This document shows, in pieces, positions 21,928-34,534 of a stretch of DNA of 64,000 bases. The notes below the pieces were generated by a model. It made no database searches. It was not told the DNA's origin and worked only from the letters and a program-made list of their open reading frames with translations. Source of the stretch: Loripinus fragilis (lineage: Eukaryota; Mollusca; Bivalvia; Lucinida; Lucinidae); contig CAXHUL010000514.1 of assembly GCA_964019695.1 (NCBI GenBank), positions 62,001-126,000 of the forward strand, read 5' to 3'. The first letter of the stretch is position 1, and each line of letters begins with the position of its first letter. The position numbers and the translations under genes are program-made.

Positions 21928-23684
21928 TGGTTTATTTCAAATTCCAAAGGCTAAGAAGCCCATGAGGATATACAATTTAACATAGTCTGATGGCAAAAGA
22001 CAGTACAGAACAAAGATTTATATGTGCTGAGCTAAACAGGTAGCTCTGCATATCTTTTCAGCAGATATAACTGAGTTTATTAGTACTCAGCGGAGAAGGT
22101 AGTTTACAATAGTATTAATGGAATTATTTGAGTTTTTCATGTTTTAGCTAGACATAAACATCAATTACAGACATCTGTAATATGTATTTCTGCTCGTCAG
22201 AGTTACTTACGTTACATTTTTTTACGAAATTGCAGATAATAACTGTATAAATTGCATATTATAATAAACCATGTTCCCAACCTTAAATGTTTCTTAAATA
22301 TTCCTATTCTAATGATGAATTTCCATTTTTCCATATTTGAATCTATTTATAATTTGTAACTAGAGATAATTTGTAGTAAAATAAATTTTAAAATATGCTC
22401 ATAAGCATTACAATTTCTACTGGCATACAGATTTTCTATGTCAACCATATACATCGCATTGGAATTGAAAGTGTCTTCTTTCATATCTGTTACAATGAAA
22501 TGAAATAACAGCTATAAAAACAAGTTTTACTACCATGGACATTTAATTTCTGTTAATATATAAATAAGGTGACGTAGGTAACAACAATGGTGTTTTGCAT
22601 AAATGGATATACTAAAAATTGTGGAGAGTAGACTCATATTTTTATTTTAGTCTGACGACACACAAAGTCTACTCTCGACATATTTTAATAACTTCAATAG
22701 TAGACTAATTATTTAAAATAAACACTAATCTGAGAGAGTTTTGTAATTTTGTTTGATCCTGTTACTTTGATACATGTATGGTAATTTGCATATTTTTTTT
22801 ATCAATGGTTCATAGCAATAAACATATTTACTTTATGATTCAAATATTGGACTGAATATACCGTACCTCAATAAATAAATATTTACTGCATCTGGTGGCA
22901 AGGCATGAGGATAGTGTGGGTGTTTTCCAGAGCAGGGGCTTTCTGTCGACTTTACACAGAGGACACATCTTAAAAATAGTAAAGTTCCAGCTGATCTTTC
23001 TTTGAATGGGTAACAAATTGGTCAAATTTGACGATTCACTGTTTTACAAGATATTAACCCTTTACACTATATGCAAATATTTGTCAAGCCCATAGCATAT
23101 GTAATAGCACACTGTCCTTATTTTAGCTTAAATATATTTTCTGCGACACCTTGCTCCTTTTTTGCCAGTAGAAGTATCTTATCATGCCTGAAAAAACTAT
23201 GTTTGCTCAATAGTAAGAATGACCATGAAATGTTACAATCACAGACTGTAGATCAATCAAAGGTATCGTGAGGAAGAAACACAGATCATTTAAGGTCTTG
23301 GCTGCATTTTGTTATAATCTAAAATTCCTCTATCATTTTTAAATATTACAAATATGATATCAATCAAAGTACTTATCAGTATAGAAATAACACAGTTTAT
23401 ACCAAAATGTACTTGATGCTTTGAAGATCTAGCATTTACTTTTTTTCTTGTTTGCTTAACACATTAATTTTCACTGTTGACAATTACATTTTGAAAAAAA
23501 AAATCAATGTATCCATAGGCCTGTCACAATTGCAATTGTCTATTCTCTTGTTAAACACGATTTCAACATATCATATTGCAAAATGCTTATTATCTTGTTT
23601 TATAGACAGTATTTCGAAAGAAATTATTTTGTTTGTTAACCAAGCACGTTTGAGTTAAAGCAACCTGAGCGATACGAATAGCCT

Positions 23685-24525
23685 TTATTATTATTATTAT
23701 TATTATTATTAACAATGTTTTCAGAGGCGAAACACATTTAGCCTATCGGCTATTCTACCATGTGGCCCTCCATAAAAGACATGAAATATATACATATATA
23801 CAAACATCAAATAAATAAAACAACATTTCGAAATTTTTTATTTTCTTTTTAAATCATTTGTAAAAGTAGAATCAAGTTACGCTTTCACAATAAATGTGTT
23901 CACTATAGCTGAAAACTGCACGGAAAAGTGAATTATCTTATAAAACAGGCGTGTTTTTCTCGTGTTGGTAATTATTTGCGTCCCTACAATAATTATAGAC
24001 AGGTAATTTTAACATTTATAAATGCTGTTGTTTTGATACTGATAATTTGTTTAGATTTACGAAATTGGTAAAATGTATACCTGTATTTTAGTTTTTTCAC
24101 TGTGTTCTTGAAAAATAGAAACAATAGTTCTAAAATTAAAAGAGCAAAAGTTACAGACTATGCAGCTTTAAATGTGTCTAAAAGCTAGACAGAGAAGGTG
24201 CATTTTTGATATAAGTAGAAAGTGAATTCCAGTATTTTGGTGCTGAAACTGAGAATGATTTATCGTACAAAGAGGTACGCGACCTTGGTACCATTAATGT
24301 GCCGTCGACCGATGATCTAAGTGTTCGATCATGAACCTGAGAATTTGGTGTCAGCATATTTGTGATATATTCAGGGGTAAGCCAGTTTAGAGCTTTATAC
24401 GTTAGAGTAGTCTTGTTATAGAGTAAACGCTTGTGTATTGGCATCCATTTCAAAAGATCGAACATATCTTTTAAAGGAGTAGAGAAGTCTGCATTTAATA
24501 TTATGATAACTTCAATAGTAGACAA
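23685..24525 (-). pseudogene. LINE 3' end: ORF C-terminus, UTR and (TAA)n tail
   Basis: On the minus strand, 115 codons (24525-24178) read as the C-terminus of a CR1/RTE-like LINE protein. 'LKWMPIHKRLLYNKTTLTYK' is followed by 'ALNWLTPEYITNML', 'RTLRSS', 'VPRSRTSLYDKSFS' and 'APKYWNSL'. The stop is followed by a roughly 490-bp 3' region ending in 'ggctaaatgtgtttcgcctc' and then a (TAA)n tail at 23685-23710, as expected for such LINEs. It is strongly 5'-truncated. The UTR is found again, in opposite orientation, at 31625-31965. Confidence 0.8.
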
Positions 24526-27322
24526 ATTATTAAAAGCATATTACGTTGTAACATTAATTATAAAGATATTTCATGTTAACATTAATTGCAAATGTTTTGT
24601 CTGCTAGTGAAGCTTTATTTTAACGTCCATTTTGAGGAGTTATTCTAAAGCTTTAATCATAAACATGACTCACTGTAATTATTCAAAAGCATGGTTTGAA
24701 TTTCTGAAACTCACAGATTAAATTGTCGAATGAGTGTCTACTGAAAAATAGTGCCACGACCCACGCGCAGCTGTTAGCTTTCTTACATTATTCACAAGGA
24801 AGTTCTTTTTTCTTTCTTTTTGCCCCTTTGTGTCATCTTGAGCTATTTGTTACATTGATACATGTTTACACATGAGGAGTAAGAGACTTATGAGCAGTTT
24901 GTTGGTTTCAAAGATTTACTGAATTAGCCTTATTATTTGTTAAACTATCAAAAATTGTGAGCAATACTACAAACAGCAGCTCGTAAACATTATTTAGTCA
25001 TAAACTGACTCATTATTGAACCCATATCCTTGTATATATTTGTTAATCTTAACACTGTTTGAGGGCTGTTTCTGGCTACAGAAAAGTATTTTAGTTTTAT
25101 TTTAAGTGTAATGCCATATTAAGCTAACAAATTATGAGTTTGTTACTAATTACAAGTGCAAGCTTATCTCGTATATTGCACTGGTTTATAAATGTAGTAG
25201 ATAACTAAAATGTAAAGGCCAACCTTATATGCAACGAATCACTGTTTTAGCAAACTAATATGGTTAAAACACAGATGCATTTTTAATATGTAAGGACAGG
25301 TGAGTTTCCCACCTTAAGTAGTTTTTCTTCATCAAGCAAATCAGACATTAAACCAATTGGTTATGTTTGTAAATTTGTATTAAATAAACATTTCGTGATG
25401 TAATTTCTCCCAACATTAGACATGACCTCAGATAAACTGATGATAGACTAGGTGTACACTCAAGCTATTAGCTGCTGCAATATGGTGAATGGTAGATTCT
25501 TGCATAGCATGTGTATATATCATTGAATAACCTTGTTAAGAGCCTTAGTCAGCAAAAGGCCAACCAAGACTTACCTAATATGATATTTTTCAATAGTATC
25601 AATGAACTAATTTAGCTTTGCTTGTCTGAGCTTGACATAAACATCTATTGCAGGTATCTGTGAGATATAGTTCTGCTCGTTAGCGTTTCTTATGTTACGT
25701 TATATACTAAATTGCAAATTATGACTTTATAGATTGCATTTTAGAACAAAACATGTTCCCCAACCTTAAATTTATATTGTAGATATATATGCTAATGGTA
25801 ATTTTCCATTTTTACATATTTGAAGTTGTTAATAACTTGTAACTGTAGTGAAATAAATCCATAAGTATGCTTATTAGCTTACACATTTTCTATCCTCATT
25901 TATTGGGTAACGTAGATTACAGGCCTATAATAAAACTTTGTCAATAGGAAACGTAGTTAAACAGACCACAGGAAATGTAGTAAAACATTCAATCCAATAT
26001 TTGAATTATGAAGTAGATATTATACATATTGTCATGAACCTTGATTAAAAACCTGTAAACTGTCATATCAAAGTAAAATAATCAATCAAAATTACAAAAC
26101 TCTCTTAAATAAGTGTGTATTAAGAATAATTTGTCCACTATTGAAAATATTTAAATAATATGTGGAGAGAAGACTAAACTATATTCTGAGCCTCAGGCTT
26201 GTTGCCAGGCACAAGTAAAATTTGAGTCTACTTCCCACACTTTTTAAATTAGTATTTTATCCATTTATGCAAGGGACAATGTTGTTACCTACGTTACCTG
26301 ATATATATTAACAGCAACAAACTATCCATCGTAGTTTAATTTGTTTATAGTAATTATTTCGTTTCATTGTGAAAGTGGTGAAGAAGACGTTGTACATTCC
26401 AATGCAATGTAAATTGTCAGATAGAAAATCTCTACGCCAATACTAGAAGTGACATGCTCATAAGCATTACTTAAATATTTATTTTTCAACATCTATTGTC
26501 AGTAATAAGTTTTAAATAACCTATGTATGTGAAAATGGAAATTCATCATTAGAATAGAGATCTTAAATGCATGTTTAAGGTTGGGGGAAATGGTGTATTC
26601 TGATATGCAATCTATAGGTCATTATCTGCAATTTCGTAAAAATGTAACATAAGTAACTATGACAAGCAGAAATACATCTCACACAAGTATGCAATTGATG
26701 TTTATGACTAGCCCAAACATGTAAAGTGCAAATTATTTCATTGATACTTTTGAAAATATTATATTAGTCTTGTATTTTGTGTAAATGCTATTTTCAATGT
26801 TAGTAGGGTAACATTAATTACAGGCCATTTGTAGAAAAAAAAAACCCAAAGCAACCATAGTAAAACATGGGTTTCAAATACCCCAAGGCATGTCCCAGAT
26901 TGAAAATAGTAACCAAGTTTCTCTTCCTGTGGCTGGGGAACATTGATCATTCTTATATGCAATCTATAAAGTCATTATCTGCAATTTCATATAAAAAGTA
27001 GCATACGTTACGCTGACGAGCTGCAATACATCTCAAAGATGTCTGAAATTGATGTTTATGACTATTTTAAACATTTATATCTCAAATAAATTCATTGATA
27101 CTATTATAAATATAGCATTAGTTTTGTATTTTGTGTACTGCTATTTTCAATGTTTGTGGGGTAACGGTGATTACAGGCCATTTAAAGAAAATTGACCACA
27201 GAAAACTTAGTAAAACATGGGTTTCTGAGGCCCTTAGATATGTCCCTGACTGAAAAAAGTAACCAACTATTTCTTCCTGGGGAGTGCAACAGAACTCAAA
27301 ATTTGAGATTTGGCCCCCCTTA

Positions 27323-28134
27323 CTTACTTTGCAAATTATGCTCTGGCAACAAGTTTTCAACAGCAAAGTGGCCTATGACCTCAGCCTTGGGCGTATCCGA
27401 CACCTCGTTTTGTCATGGTGGACACTTTTTTCCGAGTGATATGATAATAGGTCGATGGTTATGAATGTTTGAAGAATTGTTATCGTGGCCTGTGACCTTG
27501 ACCATTCATTCTAGGGTTTGTACACGACAAATCATCTTGTTATGTTGAACACGTGTGCCCCGTGAGTAGGATTCTGCCCTTAAAACGAAATTTCCCAATA
27601 AATGTTTTTCTTTTGATATTTGCCTGTGACATTGCCCTTGCACTTATATATATCATCCACTGGATATGTTGCACACCTGCACAGTGATATGGAAATCGAA
27701 AGGAGGTGTGACCATGACCTTTCCAGATTCAGAAACCGTTGATCGTCCATGAAAACGTGAGGAAAAGACACAAAACGCAGACAGCCATAACACAATTAAA
27801 TTAGAGCAATCAAATAAACTAGAAAGTACAATAACCACACCACAAAACAAATAAGGTCTCAACACAAAACACCACACAAAACTGAGGAAAATCAAGCAAT
27901 GGATAAGGAAGTTTGGTTCGAATTGAGTCCACTATATACAGTATGCGATCACTTCCACCTCCTTCAACATCTTTGGCGAGGGTATATAAGTGCATTCGCG
28001 CTACAAGTTTTACTATGTCGAGATAAACTCGCCATGCCTTGTACATACAGCTGTTCCTCTTTAGTGGAAATCTTGAAATGATTTTATTAATGTAATTAGT
28101 ATTTCTATGTATTTGTATATTATGGGGGAAAATA
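27323..28134. other. Intergenic, no gene seen
   Basis: Overlapping short frames on both strands between 27580 and 28157 show no recognisable domain. The 'tgtgaccttgaccatt' wording resembles dispersed repeats elsewhere in the window. Confidence 0.4.
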
Positions 28135-28830
28135 GGAGTATCCCTGAAATTGAACATAGTATCCCATATCCCTGGAAGTAATATAGAAAGTATCCTTTAT
28201 ACCACCTTTACCAACTTTAGCATGAAATATCACTTGATGTGCAAGGTCTACACTGATGTAGGTGGTATAAAATAGTTATACCATGATTGTCCACCTGTAT
28301 GTAAGATAATCCACGAGCTAAAGCTCGTGGATTATCTCCACGTACAGGCGGACAACCCATGGTATAACTATTACATATCCCTGGAAGTAAATTGGCAAAT
28401 ATCCTGTATCCCTAGAACCCCTATACAAGCCTCACTGGGGGCTTAAATGCATTTTACTGGTACATGGTGTACCAAATCTTCGCCCTAGATTAGATTATGT
28501 TGGTAAAACACACACATATTTAGCTAGCAGATACATGTACTAACAGTTTGTGTCATGATTTGGATCCAAACTGTTTGACATTCAGATATTGTTTCTAAAA
28601 TTATTTCTGGAAAAGTTAATTAAATTGTTAATTTTGAAAAAGGCATAGCAGACATTTAAATTTAATCTACCTTGTAGAAAAAGAAGGGACTCCCTATTGT
28701 GAACTTTAGGAGTCACATGTAGAATTTTCTAAATGATGATGACTTTCTGTCCCCGAATGTTGTTTGAATCTTAGCAAACAGTGCAGAACCTGATGAAATG
28801 CAGTCCCATGCTGCGTTTCATCTGTGTAGT
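28135..28830 (+). repeat. Dispersed repeat related to 18520-18860, copy 2
   Basis: It contains 'gtatccctggaagtaa' units, 'ccctatacaagcctcactgg' (the reverse of 'cagtgaggcttgtatagggg' type sequence at about 18690) and the conserved minus-strand 'LHCLLR' frame. A hairpin MITE (28199-28375) interrupts it. Confidence 0.5.
28199..28375. mobile_element. Hairpin MITE, copy 1
   Basis: The core hairpin is 'taatccacgagctaaagctcgtggatta', flanked by 'gttataccatgattgtccac' and its inverse near 28350-28373. A sister copy in opposite orientation is at 33400-33582. Confidence 0.8.
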
Positions 28831-30179
28831 CACTGTTTGCCCGCAAAACCCGTCTAGGGGTTTCCAGTATAAAAAATGTTGACGCGTAGAGTGAATTAAT
28901 CGGCGTTATTGGCACATAATCTCGCCAAAGTCTAGTAAATACTTATGGATTCTTCCTTCTGGTTTGATACAATAAACTTGTTTTTTCAAGATTATTTAGA
29001 GGTCGTAAAAGCTGTCGTTGTGCCGCTTGGAGTTAGTGGAATATTGCCCCGCACAAAGACAAAGTGTTGATTTATGTTAAATATCACATATTCTGGGGCT
29101 AGGTTGAACTTGTTAAACCAGAGTCTATTTTTTCTTCTTCAAATCTTGTAGGGTTTCTTTTTTCTGAAAGATCCATTTTCAAGTTTATTTGTGATGGTAT
29201 ATTGTCTATATCGAAATGCCATCAAACATCTCTAAAAATCGTTTTTGTGTCACCAAAGATCTTCACTGTTTGCCAGAGTACTCGTTTAGTGGGATCAAGT
29301 CTACAAAATGTAGAATAGCATGAGGATTGCTGAATTCATATGAAGAATTTTCCTTAATGTTTTAGAGAAGGTACTTCTTTGACACGCATGTGGTGCAATG
29401 GGGTATTCCCCTACTACTTGTATTTTATTCAGTATGTACTCGATATTCACTGTGCTTCTGTTGCAAATAGTCACGTACCTTACCTTTTCAAAGTTATTGA
29501 CTTTATGTCAGATCGAACCCACAAAACACTTATTGATTTTACAACTATCAGATATTTACTACCCTGGTATCAAATGTCGAGGTCGATAGCTTCAATCCAA
29601 TAAAATTTAATGAGGCGGATCTTAGAAAAATCAGCATTGACAAATGTTTTGCTTTCGAAAAACTCTGACCAGCCTGCTGATCAACGGTCATAACCCTTTG
29701 AGTTCATATAACCAAATGCATATCTCATGTCAGTTTCAGAAATGTGTTCCCTGAAGCTCAAATCGCCAAAAAATTGGCCCATTACAAAGGGGAGTGATGG
29801 CTCATACGCTGCAAAGTGTGGACTTTGATTTGGGTAAAGCCGGGTAAATTCATACGGTCAGCTAAACTTGGGCAGCGACCTTTTTTGTTTCATATTTTAT
29901 CATTGGAATAAAAAATAAACCAACTAAGCAAACAGACCGATCTCACCTGTTTTTCCACTGTTTACAAATGTATGTTGGAATTTACCTGATGTTCGAAGTT
30001 ACATGTACTAAGGCTAAGACAAATTTAGGCTTTTTGTCTTACTGGGTAGTTGTGTGCACATGTTTTAAAAATGATTTAATGCATTTGCGATACGCACCTA
30101 AGCACTATATTCAATGTATAATCAAACGAACAGAGAAAACTGCTTCCATCGAAAACACAGACCAACTTGGACATCGACA
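28831..30179. other. Intergenic, no gene seen
   Basis: No supported gene. Short overlapping frames at 29379-29603 are not convincing. Confidence 0.4.
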
Positions 30180-30190
30180 AAGTCAAGCAG

Positions 30191-30400
30191 TTTGTTTGTT
30201 TGTTTATTTGATTTGCTTCTTTACGTCCCATCAACAATCTTTCAGGTATATAGGGACGGGGTTTTCTGGGTTGAACCAGTACTAAGCTAGGATAAATGTG
30301 TCTTGCTCAAGGACCACAACGCAGTGACGCCGTTGAGGCTCGAACCCGCGGCCCTTCGGTCTCCAGTCAAGCACTCTACCACTGAGCCACTGCGCTCCCG
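30191..30400 (-). mobile_element. tRNA-derived SINE with perfect target duplication
   Basis: Read on the minus strand it begins 'gggagcgcagtggctcagtg', giving an A box 'tggctcagtgg'. A B box 'gggttcgagcc' follows. The body has 'agcaagacacatttatccta' and 'gtactggttcaaccc'. The tail has 'gggacgtaaagaagcaaatc' and a (CAAA)n end. Flanks are an exact 11-bp direct repeat AAGTCAAGCAG (30180-30190 and 30401-30411). Confidence 0.92.
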
Positions 30401-30578
30401 AAGTCAAGCAGTATCTTAACTGTTATCCCAAGGGGCAGCTCAAGGTTTCTTCATCCGCATTGAGAAGGCTGTGATTACACTTTGTGGACAAACAAGCTGA
30501 TCTGAGTTTGTTCTATGTGGTCCTTTTAAAATACTGTGGTTCGCGATCATCAGGAGATCGTATATTTCTTCACAATAC

Positions 30579-30770
30579 CGGATAGGCGGCAATCGAAAAC
30601 GCTTTTAACAATCATCAAACGTGGATCAAAAATCGCTAGAAACCGTGTTTTCGATTGCCATTTGTCGCCAGCCGGGCAACAAATGGCAATCGAAAACTCT
30701 GTTGCTAATGATTTTTGATCTACATTCGTCGATAGTATTAACGTTTTCGATCGCCGCCTTTCGGGCGTGT
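30579..30770. mobile_element. About 190-bp hairpin MITE
   Basis: 'ggcggcaatcgaaaacg' on the left faces 'cgttttcgatcgccgcc' on the right. The middle is a further palindrome, 'gttttcgattgccatttgt' against 'acaaatggcaatcgaaaac'. It reads open on both strands only because it is palindromic. Confidence 0.85.
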
Positions 30771-31152
30771 TCATTTTTTCTAGGACATTGAGGTACGTTT
30801 ATCCGTGGCAGTGCTGATGGTAAATCAGTTGAATGGAAAATAGTGTTCTATTTATAAATATGGAATATACCAAAATTAGGACAATCAAACATTTGGAAAT
30901 CAATTAAAAAGAATATGTCCAAGGAATGGAATATTTGCTTGTCCAACAAAGAGATGGCAACGACGAAGTGGATAGTAAACTGCGTAGTTTCGACTAAGGC
31001 GTCCTAGGACATGTAGGACCTACTTAAAATATATTACAGTGGCAAAGGTTTTGTGGTAAATAATTCAGGATAACTGTAACTACGGATCTCCGTAATTGTA
31101 AATTACCGTTTTTTACGCATTTCTATTACTGTGGACTACTATTTTAACGCAC

Positions 31153-31256
31153 CTGGTAACCCATCTTCGCAAGCCAAGGGTACTAACTCCACTTCGTTCC
31201 TTACGCAAGGAACGAAGTGGAGTTAGTACCCTTGGCTTGCGAAGATGCTGGTAACC
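31153..31256. mobile_element. 86-bp perfect hairpin flanked by 9-bp direct repeats
   Basis: Arms 31162-31202 and 31207-31247 are exact reverse complements over 41 nt around a 4-nt loop (acgc). The direct repeat CTGGTAACC lies at 31153-31161 and 31248-31256, immediately outside. This fits a recent insertion of a minimal palindromic element. Confidence 0.9.
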
Positions 31257-31624
31257 GTAAGTTCAGTCGACACATCAGACGTACTGAAACTCACGCAGTT
31301 CTGTAATTGCAGATTAATGTAAATGCGTTACGGATACTTTTGTCGGAATATAAAAGTCATTATCAATAAAACAGGATTTTTTTTAAAAAAAAAAATCACC
31401 CATATGCTCATTGAATTCACAATTATTCTGACTTATTGAGTGTATTGATGAGCGTAAACCTAGTCTATATCTTGTTAATGACTGGAAACACGATTGATGC
31501 CAAATACAAAAAAAACACCCTGCGTACAGTTGGCGTCAAGTTGCTGACTGTGACGTTGTCTCATTACGCAAAACATTTGTTGCGGCATTTATTTCCAGGG
31601 ACATCAGTAATTGATGCTAAACCT

Positions 31625-31965
31625 TAAAGCTGCATAGTGTGTAACTTTTGGTCTTTTAAATTTTGAAATAATGTTTCATTTTGCAAGAACACAGTAAAAA
31701 AACTAAAATTCAGGTATACATTTTTACCAATTTCGTAAATCTTCACAAATTATCAGTCTCAAAACAACAGCATTTATGTTAAAACTTGACTGTCTATAAT
31801 TATTGGAGGGACGCAAATAATTACCAAAAGAGAAAAAACACCTGTTTTTATAAGATAATTCACTTTTCCATGCAGTTTTCAGCTATAGTGAACGGATTTA
31901 TTATGAAAACTTAACTTAATTCTGCCTTTATAAATGATTTAAAAAGAAAATATTTTTTTCGAAAA
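31625..31965 (+). mobile_element. LINE 3' UTR fragment
   Basis: Matches the reverse complement of about 23830-24178: 'ttaaagctgcatagtgtgta', 'aaaattcaggtatacatttt', 'ttcagctatagtgaacggat'. It is a second, 5'-truncated copy of that LINE tail. Confidence 0.8.
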
Positions 31966-32049
31966 TGGTTCATAGTTGCAGACTTAGTCTCTTTAAATTG
32001 AAGTTGTCGTCGGCGTTGTCGTTGTTATCGTCGTCAACAATTTCAACAT

Positions 32050-33190
32050 CTTCTCCTCTCAAACCGCTTGGCCAGTCAAAGTCAAATTCCATATGGAAGG
32101 AGGAACAAAAGTTTATATAATTGGTCCAGGTCACATGACCAAGATGGCCACCATGCCTTTATATGGTAAAACCCTTTAAAAATCTTCTTCTCCAGAACCG
32201 GAAGTCCTATGATCTTGAAACTTGGCCCGAGCATTTGGGACTCAAGCTCTACAATGTTTATCTAAATGATGACCCTGGGTTGACCTTTACCTACTTAACG
32301 TCAAGGTCAAATTTGTTTCTTAATGCATTTAAATTGGAAAAAAGAAAATTTGATATTTAGAGATATGTTGAAACCTAAGTCATTATTCTCAATTGATATA
32401 TTTAACCTAATGAGAAAATGGCTGTAAATAAGTTCCAAAGGTCAATGTTGACCTTTGACCTTTCAGCCAAGGTCATTTATATTGGAGTACCATCAATATA
32501 TTAAAACATAGTTTTCTCAGAAACCACTAGGCCAATTGAAATCAAATTTCATATGAAGACTTCTTATGATAAGTTAGCCAAAATTTATACAAAAATATTT
32601 GGTCACATGACCAAGATGGCTGCCACGCCCAAATATGATAAAAGCCCTTTAAAAACTTTCGTCTCCAGAACCAGACGGCTGATGACCTTAGGACTTGGTA
32701 TGTAACATTGGGGATGTGCGGCCTACCAAGTTCGTTCAAATGCTGATCCTAGGTTGACCTTGACCTACTTAACATCAAGGTCAAATTTATTTCCTAATGC
32801 ATTTAAATGGGGGAAAATTTGGAAATTTGATTTTTTGAAAAAGTGTTGAAGCCAAGTTCATTATTCTCTCTTGTTATGTTTAACCTAATGAGATAATGGC
32901 TATAAATAAGTCATTTATACATTAAACATAGTTATCTCAGAAACCACTTGGCCAATTGAACTCATTTTTTATATAATACTCCTTATGATTGTTTCTGGCA
33001 ACACGACCAAAATGGCCGCCGCACCTATATATGGTTAAAACCCTTTAATAATCGTCAACTCCAGAACCAGTTGGGCTTACCAAGTTTGTTGAAATAATGA
33101 CCCTTAGTTGACATTGACCTTCTTACCGTCAAGGTCAAATTTGCTTCCTAGTGCATTTAAAAGAGAACACTATGAGTATGTTTAAGTGAT
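32050..33190 (+). repeat. Degenerate tandem repeat, units of about 420-460 bp
   Basis: Each unit runs 'gaaaccacttggccaattga', 'cacatgaccaagatggccgc', 'ctccagaaccag', 'ttgaccttgacctacttaac', 'gtcaaggtcaaattt'. Starts are at about 32062, 32519 and 32939. Similar fragments occur near 38430-38700 and 60150-60330. Confidence 0.75.
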
Positions 33191-33399
33191 GGTCCTTGGT
33201 TGATCTTGACTTTGTAAAACCTAACATTACTGACATCTACATTCTTGCGACTCATTGTCTGGTAAGCGCTTCAGAACCTAAGGTCCTCTGTCTTTTAGCT
33301 GGTTTCTATATCTATCTATGTGAACTGGTAGAAAAGTGTTCAACATTTTATCTTGGTATCTTTGTGGCCCATGCTTTCGATCCTGTACACTGGATATTA

Positions 33400-33582
33400 A
33401 TATAATAGTAGTTATACCATGGGTTGTCCGCCTGTACGTGGAGATAATCCACGAGCTTCAGCGAGTGGATTATCTTATGTACAGGTGGACAAACATGGTA
33501 TAACTTTTTTATACCACCTACATTAGTGTAGACCTTGCACATCAAGAGATATTTCGTGCTAAAGTTGGTAAGGGTGGTATAA
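33400..33582. mobile_element. Hairpin MITE, copy 2
   Basis: Inverted relative to 28199-28375, with the same 'gttataccatgggttgtccg' arms and the central 'taatccacgagcttcagcgagtggatta' type hairpin. Confidence 0.8.
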
Positions 33583-33945
33583 GTACGTCTGAACGTTTAT
33601 CTGTAAATGATCTTGGCTCAACACGACAATAAATGAGCCGCGACATGAAGAAAAACAACAATAACAATGTAGCTGTGCATAAAGCAAGCTTATATATTAT
33701 ACTATCCAATAAGAGATTAACAAAGTCACTGACCATACTGCGCAGGTTGGTCTGCAACTTTGTTGTTTGCATGCAACAAAGTCAAATTTCCTCGCGATGA
33801 GACCCAAATATAAATAACCGGTTACCAAAGAGACAGCAGTGAACAAAAGTTTGTGACAACCAAGAGTTAATCAATCAACAACTTCTAATAAGCAATAAAA
33901 AAGTGTACATGTAATAAGCAATGATTTGTTATAATCAAAGATTTA

Positions 33946-34049
33946 TGTGTCTTGCTCAAAGACACAACGCAGTGACGCTGGTGAGGCTCGAACACGCGGC
34001 CCCTCGGTCTCGAGTCATGCACTATACCACTGAGTCACTGCGCTCCCCA
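33946..34049 (-). mobile_element. SINE head fragment inside the minisatellite
   Basis: The same tRNA-like head as 30191-30400, with A box 'tgactcagtgg' and B box 'cgtgttcgagcc' on the minus strand. The body and tail are missing. Confidence 0.8.
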
Positions 34050-34225
34050 AGGATTTATGATAAGCAAGGATTAGTAACAATCAAGGATTATCATTCTTTT
34101 CAAAGACTTATGATAAGCTGGGATTACTAACAATCAGGGATTATCATTATTATCATAACATAACATAACATAATTTAAATTTTATTTGACTTAAGCATAT
34201 ACCGCTCATCGTCATATAACATATA

Positions 34226-34534
34226 TATACTTAAACGCAAAAGAAACGCAACTCTTTCTAAAATGGTAGTTCTGTCTTTTTCATCAAAAAAATCAGCCAG
34301 CGATAATGAAATCGCTGAGTACCGTTATTTGCCCTGCATCACCTTTTTAGAGCCCATTTGTTGAAATTTACTAAAAAAACGTCAGAATGAAAATCGTGAT
34401 CAAAACCATTTTACGGCAAATCATTACTCAATGCGCAGGAACACAGGATATAATCAAGAAAATTAGCCTCATGTGATCCATGTGGAAGAAAAAGTGGATT
34501 GAAAACGGTTGCGTTTCTTTTGCGTTTAAGTATA
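34226..34534. mobile_element. MITE with 27-bp perfect TIRs
   Basis: 'tatacttaaacgcaaaagaa' plus 'acgcaac' at 34226-34252 is exactly reversed at 34508-34534. The ends fit a TA target duplication, as for Tc1/mariner-type MITEs. There is no coding capacity. Confidence 0.88.

Larger units (their letters stand above)
21312..27322. mobile_element. Large inverted-repeat element, about 6 kb
   Basis: The left arm (21312 to about 22866) and right arm (about 25900-27322) are inverted, diverged copies. 'gggggccaaactgagatata', 'ttgttgcactccccaggaag' and 'attactattttcagtcaagg' on the left reappear reversed near the right end. Both arms contain repeated subunits of about 350-450 bp (for example 21330 and 21700 on the left, 26780 and 27200 on the right), and a direct-orientation subunit lies at 25580-25790. 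No transposase frame was recognised. The centre carries a LINE 3' end. Confidence 0.75.

Noticed and set aside
30300..30400. Possible tRNA gene (A and B box, clover-like head)
   Set aside because: The head continues into a SINE body with a (CAAA)n tail and target duplication; the same sequence is dispersed at other sites.
30536..30774. Open frames on both strands of about 60-75 codons
   Set aside because: Both come from a palindromic MITE, so the two peptides are near-identical by symmetry.
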